The notes under the pieces: generated by a model | The model's input: the letters and a program-made list of their open reading frames with translations, nothing else | The model's database searches: none | What the model was told of the DNA's origin: nothing | Program-made: the position numbers and the translations under genes | NCBI GenBank assembly: GCA_030680655.1 | Contig: JAUXUZ010000485.1 | Coordinates: 1-10,323 of the forward strand | Direction: 5' to 3' | Source of the DNA: Phycisphaerales bacterium | Lineage (GTDB): Bacteria > Planctomycetota > Phycisphaerae > Phycisphaerales > UBA1924 | Length of the DNA stretch: 10,323 nucleotides | Shown here: piece after piece, positions 1-8,239 of the stretch | How the letters are laid out: every line of letters begins with the position of its first letter | Numbering within the stretch: the first letter of the stretch is position 1

Positions 1-2617
1 GGTCGTCGCCGTCGATGAGCATGCGGAGCTTGATCTCGTCCTTCACCAGGTCGCGGTAGAGCTCCTGGAGTGAGCGGAGGGACGCGCCGGCGGGGTGGTC
101 GCCGATCACGCGGAGGGCCTGCTTGACCAGGCGCGGCTTGACCTCGGGCTCAGCGCGTGAGACGGCGGCGCTGATGACGCGGGCGAAGTCGCTGATGTGG
201 CGGAAGGCCGCGTCGGGCGGCAGAGCGGCGATGGCCTTGCGGATGCGTTCGACCTGGTCGTCCTTGGGGGCTTCGCCTGCTTCGCTTGGGAGGTCGTCAG
301 CGCTGATGAAGTTGAGCTGCGAGGTGCCCATGGCGGCGCCGAACCAGCGCTCGTAGACGCCGATATCTTCACGCTCTGTGCCGGTGGCGATTGCGCTGGC
401 GTAGCGGGCGGCGGCCTCTTCGAAGGCGGCGAACGCCTGGGCTTTGAACTCGGCCTGCTTGGCCGCGTCTCCGCCCTGCTTCTGGGCGATGCGGAACTGC
501 ATGCGGTCGTAGGCGAGGCCGGCCTTGACGACGGCGAAGCGCCAGGAGTCGGGCCGGTGGGCGAGGGCGGCGTCGATGAGCTCGAGGGCGATGCCGTACC
601 CCTTGTCAACAAGCTGGGCGATCTCGGTGTCGGTGCGCTTGACGCCCTGGCGCACCTGCGTGGCTCGGTTGCGCCAGTCGCCGTTGAGGCTTGCGGCCAT
701 GGTTGCGGCGAGGGCAGCGCACGTCTGCGGCGGGATCTGCTCGATGGAGCCGAAGACGCGCTGGATGTCGGCGGCGTCGTAGACCTCGGTGATGCCGTGG
801 CACGCCCTGAACGCGGAGGCGAGCGTGGGGAGCGTGCGTGCGTCGACGCCCGCGGTGGCAAGGGTGTCGATGAGGCGGCCCAGGCGGTCGAGGTTGCGGC
901 GCTGGCGGCCGCGGGTGAGGGGGGCCTGGGCGATGGCCTCGCGCCAGAAGTAGTACATCATGGCGTCGGGGTCGATGTCGCTCTTGGGGGCGAGGCGCAT
1001 CTCCCAGTTTTTGAGGAAGGCGTCGGCGATGGGCACGGCCTGATCGGGCGTGCGGGCGACGGCGTCGGTGACGAGGTTGAGGGCGAGGTCGGTCTCGTCG
1101 GCGATGGTGGCGATGCCGATGCAGGCCCTGCCGGCGCGCACGGCGAGGCTGGGCTCGAGGGCGTCGAACCAGGCCTTGCTGGGGATGGCGCGGAGGAGGA
1201 GCTGCGCTTCTTTGGCGATGGTGCGCTGGCGGCCCTTCTGGGCGACGGCGTTCTCCATCTCGGTGACCAGCGCGGCGGTGAGCATGCGCATGGGCACGCG
1301 CAGGACGGATTGATCAAGGTCCTTGCGTTCGAGCAGGACGTCGACGGCTTCTTTGAGCGCGAGGATGGACTGGGCCCGCTGCTCTTCGTCTTGCTTCGCG
1401 TCACCGATACCGGCGGCGCTGAGGGCGATCGCCTGGAGCGCGGCGGGGCCGAGGGTGTCGTTGGCGAAGACGTCGCGGAGCCACGGGGTGACCTGCGCGC
1501 GGGGCATGCGGGTCATGAGGCCGACGGCCTGCTTGATGGCCTCCTGACGCGAGGGCTGGGATGCGCGGTCGGTGAGCGCCACCTCGCAGAAGAGGGCCCA
1601 TGCGTCGGCCCGGTTGGCGTCGCCCTCGGGGCCGGGGCCCGCGGTTGCGGCGAGGTCGGCGAGGTAGCGGCCGTGGACGAGGATCAGCTCGCCATCACCC
1701 GCTGCGCGGGCATCTGCGAGCGAGGGGAGGTACTCGTACGCCTGCGGCAGCAGGCCGGCGCCGGCGAGGAGTTCGACGGTGCGGCGCCTGGTGGCCGCGT
1801 CGGCTGGGCCGAAGAGCTCGGTGCCGGCCTTGACCAGCGCGAGCATGGGGCCGGGGCTGTTCTTGTCCGACGCCGCGCGCAGCATGCCCGCGAAGGCGGT
1901 GAGCTGCCAGGGCTTTGGGTCTTCGGGGCAGGCGTCGGCGAAGGCAAGGACCTCTTCGGGCAGGAGGCCCGCGTTGACGCGGTTGAGCGACTGGAGGATC
2001 TGCGAGTAGACCTGCTGCGCCTCGGGCTTTGAGCGCTGCGAGAGGTAGCTGTTGAGCACGCCCCACTCACCGGCCATGACCTGCAGGTGGAGCCAGCGGG
2101 CGATGTCAGCGCCGCGCGCTGTAGACGGGTTGGGCATGGGGACCTGGCCGAAGCCGAGCTTGGAGCGCGCCGCGAGCACGTTCTGCGGCGTGCGTGCAAA
2201 GTCCATCTCGCGCATGGCGGCGACGGTTTCGCGGATGCGGTTGGCCTCGGCGCTCGCGGCGGTGGCGTAGCCGAGGAGCTGGTCGAGGTCGTAGCCGAGG
2301 TCTTTGTAGTAGGCCTTCATCTCGTCCTGGCGGTCTTTGTCCAGGGCTTCGAGCTGCGCTTGGAGTTCGGCGATCTCATCGGCGGAGAAGGGGCCGGCGG
2401 GCTGACCGGGGAGCGCGCCGGGGAGGGATGCATCGGCGCCGCCGTCTGGCTGAGCGGGGGGGGGCGGCTCGGCGTCGGGGGATGGCGCTACGGGCATCGC
2501 GGCCTTAGCGGGGCGCAGCGGGATCGCGGGCATGATCGACTGGGCGGCTGCGCCGGCGCACAGGAGCGCGGTGCAGCAGGCGGCGAGCGTTGCGAAGCGG
2601 GTTGGCATCGTGGTCAT
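1..2617 (-). CDS. Large exported alpha-helical repeat-like protein, 3' end outside window (partial)
   Basis: An uninterrupted minus-strand frame of 872 codons runs off the left edge, so the C-terminus is missing. The ATG at 2617 is chosen because AAGGA (2627-2631) lies 9 bases upstream; a second in-frame ATG is at 2608. Residues 1-25 look like a signal peptide with a likely cut after the AAA near residue 25. A proline/alanine-rich linker follows (about 30-77), then a charged, probably coiled-coil stretch (about 79-105). The remainder is Ala/Leu/Arg/Glu-rich and reads as stacked helices, as in TPR-like or HEAT-like scaffolds, but I cannot mark individual repeats. Third codon positions are strongly G/C and codon use matches the operon. 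It is the last gene seen of the MoxR/VWA run, 38 bases after the preceding gene. I do not recognise a named family; a periplasmic scaffold or partner of the VWA complex is inference. Confidence 0.85.
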   Translation of the reverse strand, partial: MTTMPTRFATLAACCTALLCAGAAAQSIMPAIPLRPAKAAMPVAPSPDAEPPPPAQPDGGADASLPGALPGQPAGPFSADEIAELQAQLEALDKDRQDEMKAYYKDLGYDLDQLLGYATAASAEANRIRETVAAMREMDFARTPQNVLAARSKLGFGQVPMPNPSTARGADIARWLHLQVMAGEWGVLNSYLSQRSKPEAQQVYSQILQSLNRVNAGLLPEEVLAFADACPEDPKPWQLTAFAGMLRAASDKNSPGPMLALVKAGTELFGPADAATRRRTVELLAGAGLLPQAYEYLPSLADARAAGDGELILVHGRYLADLAATAGPGPEGDANRADAWALFCEVALTDRASQPSRQEAIKQAVGLMTRMPRAQVTPWLRDVFANDTLGPAALQAIALSAAGIGDAKQDEEQRAQSILALKEAVDVLLERKDLDQSVLRVPMRMLTAALVTEMENAVAQKGRQRTIAKEAQLLLRAIPSKAWFDALEPSLAVRAGRACIGIATIADETDLALNLVTDAVARTPDQAVPIADAFLKNWEMRLAPKSDIDPDAMMYYFWREAIAQAPLTRGRQRRNLDRLGRLIDTLATAGVDARTLPTLASAFRACHGITEVYDAADIQRVFGSIEQIPPQTCAALAATMAASLNGDWRNRATQVRQGVKRTDTEIAQLVDKGYGIALELIDAALAHRPDSWRFAVVKAGLAYDRMQFRIAQKQGGDAAKQAEFKAQAFAAFEEAAARYASAIATGTEREDIGVYERWFGAAMGTSQLNFISADDLPSEAGEAPKDDQVERIRKAIAALPPDAAFRHISDFARVISAAVSRAEPEVKPRLVKQALRVIGDHPAGASLRSLQELYRDLVKDEIKLRMLIDGDD

Positions 2618-2626
2618 GGTCGTCTG

Positions 2627-2631
2627 TCCTT
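2627..2631 (-). promoter_or_regulatory. Ribosome binding site fixing the start of the large exported protein
   Basis: AAGGA on the minus strand, 9 bases before the ATG at 2617 and 18 before the next in-frame ATG at 2608. The spacing favours the upstream ATG. Confidence 0.6.
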
Positions 2632-2655
2632 GCTCTGTTTTGCCCTGCGGTGTGC

Positions 2656-3519
2656 TTACCAGCCGCCTTCGATGTCACCGACTCCGCCTGCGCCGCGTCC
2701 ATCCCTGCGGTTGGGCGGGCGCTTGGTCTTGCCGGGCCGGTTGCCCGGGCGGAGCCCTTCAGCGCCGCGACGCGGGCTGTACTTGGGCAGGGGTTTAGCC
2801 TGGAGGTCGTCGGCGTCGCTCTGCTCGAGGTTGAGCACGAGCTCAAGGTTCTTCTGACGCTCGGCGACCTTCGGATCGGCCGCGTTGGTGCCGGTCTCGG
2901 CGAGGTAGCGGAAGTTCTGACGCGCCTGACCGGAGACTTCGCGCCACTCGCTGGCGGGCTTGCCGGCGGCACGCAGCAGGCGAGCGCCGTAGTAGTAACC
3001 GGTGGCCGCTTCTTCGCGGGCGTGGTCGGCGAGGGGCGTTGAAGCATCGCCGCGTTCGCTGAGGGTGTCGAGCATCGCCTCCAGATCGCCGACGCCTTCG
3101 GCGATGCTGCCGGCGCGGATAAGCGCGCGGTTGCGGGCGATGCGCACGGCGGGGGCCTTGTCGGAGCCGGTGGCCTCGAGCATCTCGTGGGCCGCGCGCA
3201 GCTTGTCGGCGGCGGCGTTCCACGCGGCGGCGGCCTGGGTGTAGGCGGTGTCTTCTGCTTCGGCGGCTGACTTGGCGGCCGCGGCCGACTCGGCGGTCTT
3301 CAAGTCGATCGCGGTTTTTCGGGCGGTGAGGGCGGCGAGATGGGCGGTGTAGGCGGTCTCTTGAGCGGTCTCGGCGGCGGCGTCGAGCCTGCGGGCCTGG
3401 GCGAGCAGGTCGCCGGCGCGGTCTTCTGTGTACGCGCGCTGGCCGGGCCCGAAGTGGTAGGCGAGGCCCGCGACGGGGATGAGCGCCCAGACTGTCCACG
3501 CGATGCGATTGAGGATCAT
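2656..3519 (-). CDS. Membrane-anchored helical (TPR-like) protein in BatC/BatE-like position
   Basis: 287 residues. The ATG overlaps the stop of the upstream VWA gene by 4 bases (ATGA), with GGAG 7 bases before it. Residues about 5-22 form one hydrophobic N-terminal segment, an anchor or uncleaved signal. Residues 30-115 are very Ala/Glu/Lys/Arg-rich and probably a long helical or coiled-coil region. Residues 120-235 look like helical-hairpin repeats (the GYYYGARLLRAAGKP stretch near 174-188 is TPR-like). Residues 245-287 are a basic, Pro/Gly/Arg-rich, probably disordered tail ending GDIEGGW. In Bat operons a TPR protein (BatC/BatE) often follows BatB, and position and architecture fit that role, but the repeats are too diverged for me to assign the family. 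The anchor and tail suggest an envelope protein contacting the VWA proteins or a nucleic-acid-like polyanion; that is inference. Confidence 0.8.
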   Translation of the reverse strand: MILNRIAWTVWALIPVAGLAYHFGPGQRAYTEDRAGDLLAQARRLDAAAETAQETAYTAHLAALTARKTAIDLKTAESAAAAKSAAEAEDTAYTQAAAAWNAAADKLRAAHEMLEATGSDKAPAVRIARNRALIRAGSIAEGVGDLEAMLDTLSERGDASTPLADHAREEAATGYYYGARLLRAAGKPASEWREVSGQARQNFRYLAETGTNAADPKVAERQKNLELVLNLEQSDADDLQAKPLPKYSPRRGAEGLRPGNRPGKTKRPPNRRDGRGAGGVGDIEGGW

Positions 3520-4511
3520 GTGGCGGCTCCGGTGAGGGTTGTCACGCGTGCACGGCGCTCGCGGGCGTGCGAGCGCTTGAGGCCCACGAGCATGAGGGCG
3601 GGGCCTATGAGGGCGGTGATCGAGCCGCCGGCGCCGAGGGCGATAAGGGCCGCGTCGCGCTCGCCGAGGTCGCCGCCGGCGTTTGGGCTGATCATCGCGA
3701 GCCGGGCGAGGACGTCGCTGGGGAGGTGGAGGCGGTTGCCCTCGTGGTAGGTGCCGCTGAGCCGCGCGGCGAGGGTTTTGAGCGAGAGCGACTCCTGCTT
3801 GGAGCTGTGACCGGAGACGATGGTGGCTTTGTTGGGGTCACCGACGCCGATGACGATGGTGTCGGCGATTGCGGGGGGGAGGGTGACCTGGCCGAGCTCC
3901 GCGCGCGCGTCGCCGTCGCTGACGATGATGAGGGTGGTGGAGCGGCGGGCCCACGGGCGGGCGAACTGCAGCGCGGCGTTGACGCCGGAGGCGAGGTCGG
4001 TCTGACCGGGGTCGAAGGCGACGTGGAGCTGGAGGCCGTCGAACATGTTGGCGATGACGTTCTTGTCGGTGGAGTCTTGCAGCACGGTCATCGACTTGGT
4101 GTAGAAGGCGACGAGCGAGATGCGCGTCTCTTTCATGTCGAGCCGGTCGAGCACACCCTGGACGACCTTGCCGGCCCACTGGCTGCGCGTCACCTTCTCG
4201 GCCTCGGGGCCGGCGTCTTTGATGAGCATGCTGGGGGAGACGTCCAGGGCGATCAGGAGCTGCTTGGATGCTCGCGGCGAGGGGGTCTGGTCTCCGCCGA
4301 CTGGGTCGTAGGAGATCAGGACCGATGCGCCCCACGCGGCGGCGGCGAGGCCGATCACGCGCAGGGCTGGAGCGGCGCGGGCCCACGCGGCGGGCTCGCC
4401 CTCTGCGCCGAACGCCAGGCGTGCGATGCGAGCGGTGCGCCGGGCGTGGAGCCACTCGCCGATACCAGCGAGGGCGGCCGCCGCCAGCGCGATGAGCCAG
4501 GGCGTTACCAC
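3516..4511 (-). CDS. VWA-domain membrane protein, BatB-like
   Basis: 331 residues, GTG start at 4511 with GAGG 8 bases upstream, overlapping the stop of the BatA-like gene by 7 bases. Hydrophobic segments at about 3-18 and 51-68 precede a VWA domain (about 84-275); a third at about 287-311 precedes a basic C-terminal tail. The metal-ion-dependent adhesion site (MIDAS) looks complete: D90-V-S92-P-S94, then T171-D172, then D199-G200. This VWA-between-transmembrane-segments layout is that of BatA/BatB proteins, with the domain on the periplasmic side of the inner membrane. The protein presumably binds a divalent metal and forms a complex with its BatA-like neighbour; client or ligand is unknown. 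BatB is preferred over BatA by gene order and the DVSPSM form. VWA assignment is secure, the A/B label less so. Confidence 0.92.
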   Translation of the reverse strand: MVTPWLIALAAAALAGIGEWLHARRTARIARLAFGAEGEPAAWARAAPALRVIGLAAAAWGASVLISYDPVGGDQTPSPRASKQLLIALDVSPSMLIKDAGPEAEKVTRSQWAGKVVQGVLDRLDMKETRISLVAFYTKSMTVLQDSTDKNVIANMFDGLQLHVAFDPGQTDLASGVNAALQFARPWARRSTTLIIVSDGDARAELGQVTLPPAIADTIVIGVGDPNKATIVSGHSSKQESLSLKTLAARLSGTYHEGNRLHLPSDVLARLAMISPNAGGDLGERDAALIALGAGGSITALIGPALMLVGLKRSHARERRARVTTLTGAAT

Positions 4512-5404
4512 GGTGTATACCTCGCGCCGAGGAGCCCAAGGGTGTGGAGGCCCGCGAGCGCAAGGGCCAGGATCGCGAAGGGGCGGAAGTGGTCCATCGG
4601 GATGGTGCCGGTGGATGTGAACTTGGCGGGCTTCATTTTGTCGATGTGGCGGAAGACCTGGCGGAGGCTCTCGGCGTCGGTGGCGGTGAACGCGCCGCCG
4701 CCGGTGGCGCTGGCCATGTCGACCACCTCGGAGGGGATGTTGTCCTCGGCGACGTGGACGTGGTAGAGCGTGATGCCGGCCTCTTTGAGTTCCTGGGCGA
4801 CCTTCTCGTTCTCGCCGCCGTCAAGGTCTGAGCTGGCGCCGTCGCTGACCATGAGGATCAGGCGGTCACCCTCGGTGGCCTCGGCCTCCATGTTCGCGCG
4901 GCAGAAGCGCAGCGCGGCGGCGATGGCGGTGCCGCTCATGTGCATGGGCTGGTGCTCGGGGTCGGCGAAGGGCATGGCGTTGCGGATGGCGGCGAGGTCA
5001 CGGGTGAGGGGGATCCAGCGGATCTGGTGGGAGCCGAACATGGTGAGGCCGAAGGCGTCGCCCTCGCGCGCGCTCGTGAAGTCGACGATCGCCTTTGAGG
5101 CCATGCGGTAGCGTGGGCCGGACATGCTGCCGGAGACGTCGAGGGCGATCTGGATGTTGGTGAGGAGGCGCTCGGCCTTGGGTTTCTTCATCGTCTGCGG
5201 GCCGGCCATCATCACCAGCGCGACGGCCAGCAGCAGCAGGGGAACGACCTCGAACACGCCCAGCACCCAGCGGAGCCAGCGCCGCTTGGTGTGCGCCTGG
5301 TGGTCGAAGGGGAGCACCGCGCCCGCGCCACGAGCAACGATCGACCAGAGCAGCAGCACGGGCACCGCCAAGAGCAACAGCACCCACGGGTGGAGGAAGG
5401 TCAT
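4505..5404 (-). CDS. VWA-domain membrane protein, BatA-like
   Basis: 299 residues. The ATG overlaps the upstream stop by 4 bases (ATGA) and has a purine-rich AAGGTGGGGG about 7 bases before it. The N-terminus (FLHPWVLLLLAVPVLLLW, residues 3-20) has the F-x-x-P-W-hydrophobic form of BatA N-terminal regions; a second membrane segment is at about 50-67. The VWA domain (about 83-255) has an intact MIDAS: D89-V-S91-G-S93, T159 in MSGTA, and D188-G189 in VSDGASS. A third membrane segment (about 273-294) closes the protein. It should sit in the inner membrane with the metal-binding VWA domain outside the cytoplasm and act with the BatB-like protein next to it. The family is named for Bacteroides aerotolerance genes, yet the biochemical role is still poorly defined. 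Confidence 0.93.
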   Translation of the reverse strand: MTFLHPWVLLLLAVPVLLLWSIVARGAGAVLPFDHQAHTKRRWLRWVLGVFEVVPLLLLAVALVMMAGPQTMKKPKAERLLTNIQIALDVSGSMSGPRYRMASKAIVDFTSAREGDAFGLTMFGSHQIRWIPLTRDLAAIRNAMPFADPEHQPMHMSGTAIAAALRFCRANMEAEATEGDRLILMVSDGASSDLDGGENEKVAQELKEAGITLYHVHVAEDNIPSEVVDMASATGGGAFTATDAESLRQVFRHIDKMKPAKFTSTGTIPMDHFRPFAILALALAGLHTLGLLGARYTPW

Positions 5405-6228
5405 GCGGGCACCCCCACCTTGGGTTCGCTCAGGCGCGTGCGCCGGAGCTCTTCGAGCGCGGCGGCCGCGTGGGCACGGGCGGGCTCGCCGCTGTCGCTG
5501 GCGTGGAGCCAGCGCTCGACGGCGAGGACGAGCGGGCGCGTTTCATCGCGCTGGCGAATTTCTCTCAGCACGGAGGCGAGGTCGGCGGCGTCCGCCGTTG
5601 TGTCGCCGCGCAGGTAGCGCAGCAGCAGGAGTTCGAGCCGGCCCGACTCTTCGACGGTGAGTGGGCGCGTGCGTGCGGTGTCGAGCGCTGCGGCGAGTTG
5701 CTCGGCGAGAGTGGGTGGCGGGGCCTGCGGTGGCGGGGGCGGAACTGGGCGCGGCCGGCGCGCAGCGCGGACGACCAGCACGGTCGCGGGGACGGCCAGC
5801 CAGAGCGCGGCAGCGCCCCACATCAGCTCGCGGTAGTGGGCACGCCAGTTCATCCACGAGCCGGCGGAGCCGTAGAGGTCAACACCGTGGTTGGCGGGGA
5901 GGGTGGAGACGACGTTGATGGGGATCGGGGCGAGGCCGGTGAGCGGCGCGCCGTCTTCGCGTTCGAGGTAGTCGCGCAGGTCGAACGTGCCGGCGACTGC
6001 GCCGATGAACTCGATCCGCTTGCGGGCGGCGGTCTGGCCGGGGGGAACGCGGACGAGCACCGAAGACCTGGGCGTGAGGTCGGCGCGGGCACGCAGGCGG
6101 GGGGCGTAGTCAACTTCAACCTGTGCGGCGAGGCCGCGCACGGCCCGGGGGGGCTCAACTTGGGCGGGCTCGGCGTGGGCGCACGAGACGCAAGCAGAGA
6201 GCGTGATGGCGAGAGCGGCGGCGTTCAC
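5401..6228 (-). CDS. Secreted and membrane-anchored protein, possible divergent BatD-like/DUF4381-like component
   Basis: 275 residues. The GTG at 6228 is supported by AAGGGGG 5 bases upstream and by 4-base overlaps with both neighbours. Residues 1-19 resemble a signal peptide ending in AHA; an LSAC lipobox-like string (residues 10-13) makes lipoprotein anchoring an alternative, although no basic residue precedes it. Residues about 30-120 are probably beta-rich and extracytoplasmic, with FDLRDYL (82-88) and IPINVVSTLP (102-111). A membrane helix at about 136-153 is followed by basic residues and a run of prolines (157-172), so the final 100 residues (Arg/Leu/Ala-rich, helical) should be cytoplasmic. 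Bat clusters carry a BatD protein or a DUF4381 protein here; topology and place match, but I do not recognise either domain in the sequence. The functional assignment is therefore contextual. Confidence 0.8.
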   Translation of the reverse strand: MNAAALAITLSACVSCAHAEPAQVEPPRAVRGLAAQVEVDYAPRLRARADLTPRSSVLVRVPPGQTAARKRIEFIGAVAGTFDLRDYLEREDGAPLTGLAPIPINVVSTLPANHGVDLYGSAGSWMNWRAHYRELMWGAAALWLAVPATVLVVRAARRPRPVPPPPPQAPPPTLAEQLAAALDTARTRPLTVEESGRLELLLLRYLRGDTTADAADLASVLREIRQRDETRPLVLAVERWLHASDSGEPARAHAAAALEELRRTRLSEPKVGVPA

Positions 6229-7103
6229 CCACGCCCCCTTGTGAGCCCGCCGCGGCTGGAGAGGAAATGGCGCAGCGGGGGGACGAAGGGGCGGTCGGTG
6301 CGGAGGCGGAGGTAGTCGACGCCCGAGCGGATCAGCTCGGCCTTGAGGGTGTCGGCGGCGGTCCAGCGGGTGGCGGAGTGCACGAGCGTGTGGGCGCCTG
6401 TCTCGGCCTCGCGGGCGCGGATGAAGCCGGCGCGGAGGGCGCCCTCTTCGGCAGGGTCTTGCAGGTGGATGGCGATGCAGTCGTGGGCCTGTGCAGCGCG
6501 GCGGAGGGCGGAGAGCGCGGCGGGGTCGTGCATGTCGCTGACGACGACGATGACGCTGGCGCGTTCGATGCGCGCAACCAACGCGCGGAGGCGCTCGCCC
6601 AAGCGGGTGGGCTCGCCGAACTGGCCCGCACGCAGCGGCTCGATGACGCGCCAGAGGTCGTTGCGGAGGAGGCTGGGCTCGACGCGGGTCTCGCGGTCAC
6701 CGCCGCCGACGACGGCAACGGGGCTCATGCGGCGCTGGCCGATCATGCCGACGGCGGAGGCGATCCAGACGGCCAGGTCGTGCTTGCTCAGCGCCGTTGA
6801 GGAGACCGACATCGAGCCGGAGGTGTCGACGACGACGTAGATGCACGTGCGCTTGAGGGCCTCGTAGAGCTTGACGAAGGGCTTGCCGGTGCGGGCGGTG
6901 AGGCGCCAGTTGAGCGAGCGGACCGAGTCACCCGGTTCGTAGGGGCGCGAGCCGGCGTACTCGAGCCCGCCGCCGATGAAGAGCGAGTTGTCAGAGCCGA
7001 AGGCGAGCTCTTCGGCGAGGCGGCGGACGACCAGCTCGAAGTCGCCGCGCGCGAGCTCATCGGGCTTCTTGCGGAGACCGTGTTGTGCGGTGGCGCTCGC
7101 CAA
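6225..7103 (-). CDS. DUF58-family protein with VWA-type fold
   Basis: 292 residues. The DUF58 signature is clear: GGGLEYAGSRPYEPGD (residues 44-59), then R62, N65-W66 and TAR (69-71), then the VK pair. A VWA-like fold follows with DTSGSM (D93, S95, S97) and VSD (188-190), so the metal site appears functional; many DUF58 proteins keep only part of it. No membrane segment is visible, so this is a cytoplasmic form. TTG at 7103 is the best start: the frame upstream holds no ATG and the next methionine (residue 98) lies inside the domain; only a weak GGA serves as ribosome site. It follows the MoxR gene by 50 bases. DUF58 genes adjoin MoxR ATPases very widely, suggesting the two work together. An alternative start cannot be excluded. 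Confidence 0.93.
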   Translation of the reverse strand: MASATAQHGLRKKPDELARGDFELVVRRLAEELAFGSDNSLFIGGGLEYAGSRPYEPGDSVRSLNWRLTARTGKPFVKLYEALKRTCIYVVVDTSGSMSVSSTALSKHDLAVWIASAVGMIGQRRMSPVAVVGGGDRETRVEPSLLRNDLWRVIEPLRAGQFGEPTRLGERLRALVARIERASVIVVVSDMHDPAALSALRRAAQAHDCIAIHLQDPAEEGALRAGFIRAREAETGAHTLVHSATRWTAADTLKAELIRSGVDYLRLRTDRPFVPPLRHFLSSRGGLTRGRG

Positions 7104-7153
7104 GGGTGGGTCCGTGGAGTTTTTGCCGGGGGGGCGGGGAGGGAGGCGTGCGG

Positions 7154-8200
<1,047 letters not shown>

Positions 8201-8207
8201 GTCTATG

Positions 8208-8213
8208 CCTTTC
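8208..8213 (-). promoter_or_regulatory. Ribosome binding site of the MoxR gene
   Basis: GAAAGG on the minus strand, 7 bases before the GTG at 8200. It supports the GTG as start; no ATG lies in frame in the gap from the upstream gene. Confidence 0.5.
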
Positions 8214-8239
8214 GTGCGCGGCCGCCCGCGCTGGTTGAT

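Noticed and set aside
197..2032. 611-residue plus-strand open frame
   Set aside because: It is antisense to the large exported protein. The minus frame is open for its full length, has a signal peptide, a ribosome site and operon-like codon use; the plus frame is Gly/Glu/Val/Asp-rich as expected for the complement of a GC-rich gene.
2556..2617. LAAC (residues 11-14) as a lipoprotein box in the large exported protein
   Set aside because: It lies too early, with too short a hydrophobic stretch before it; cleavage after AAA near residue 25 fits better.
3567..6315. Plus-strand open frames of 399 and 281 residues
   Set aside because: They mirror the VWA and BatD-like genes; low-complexity Gly/Glu/Arg composition and no recognisable motifs.
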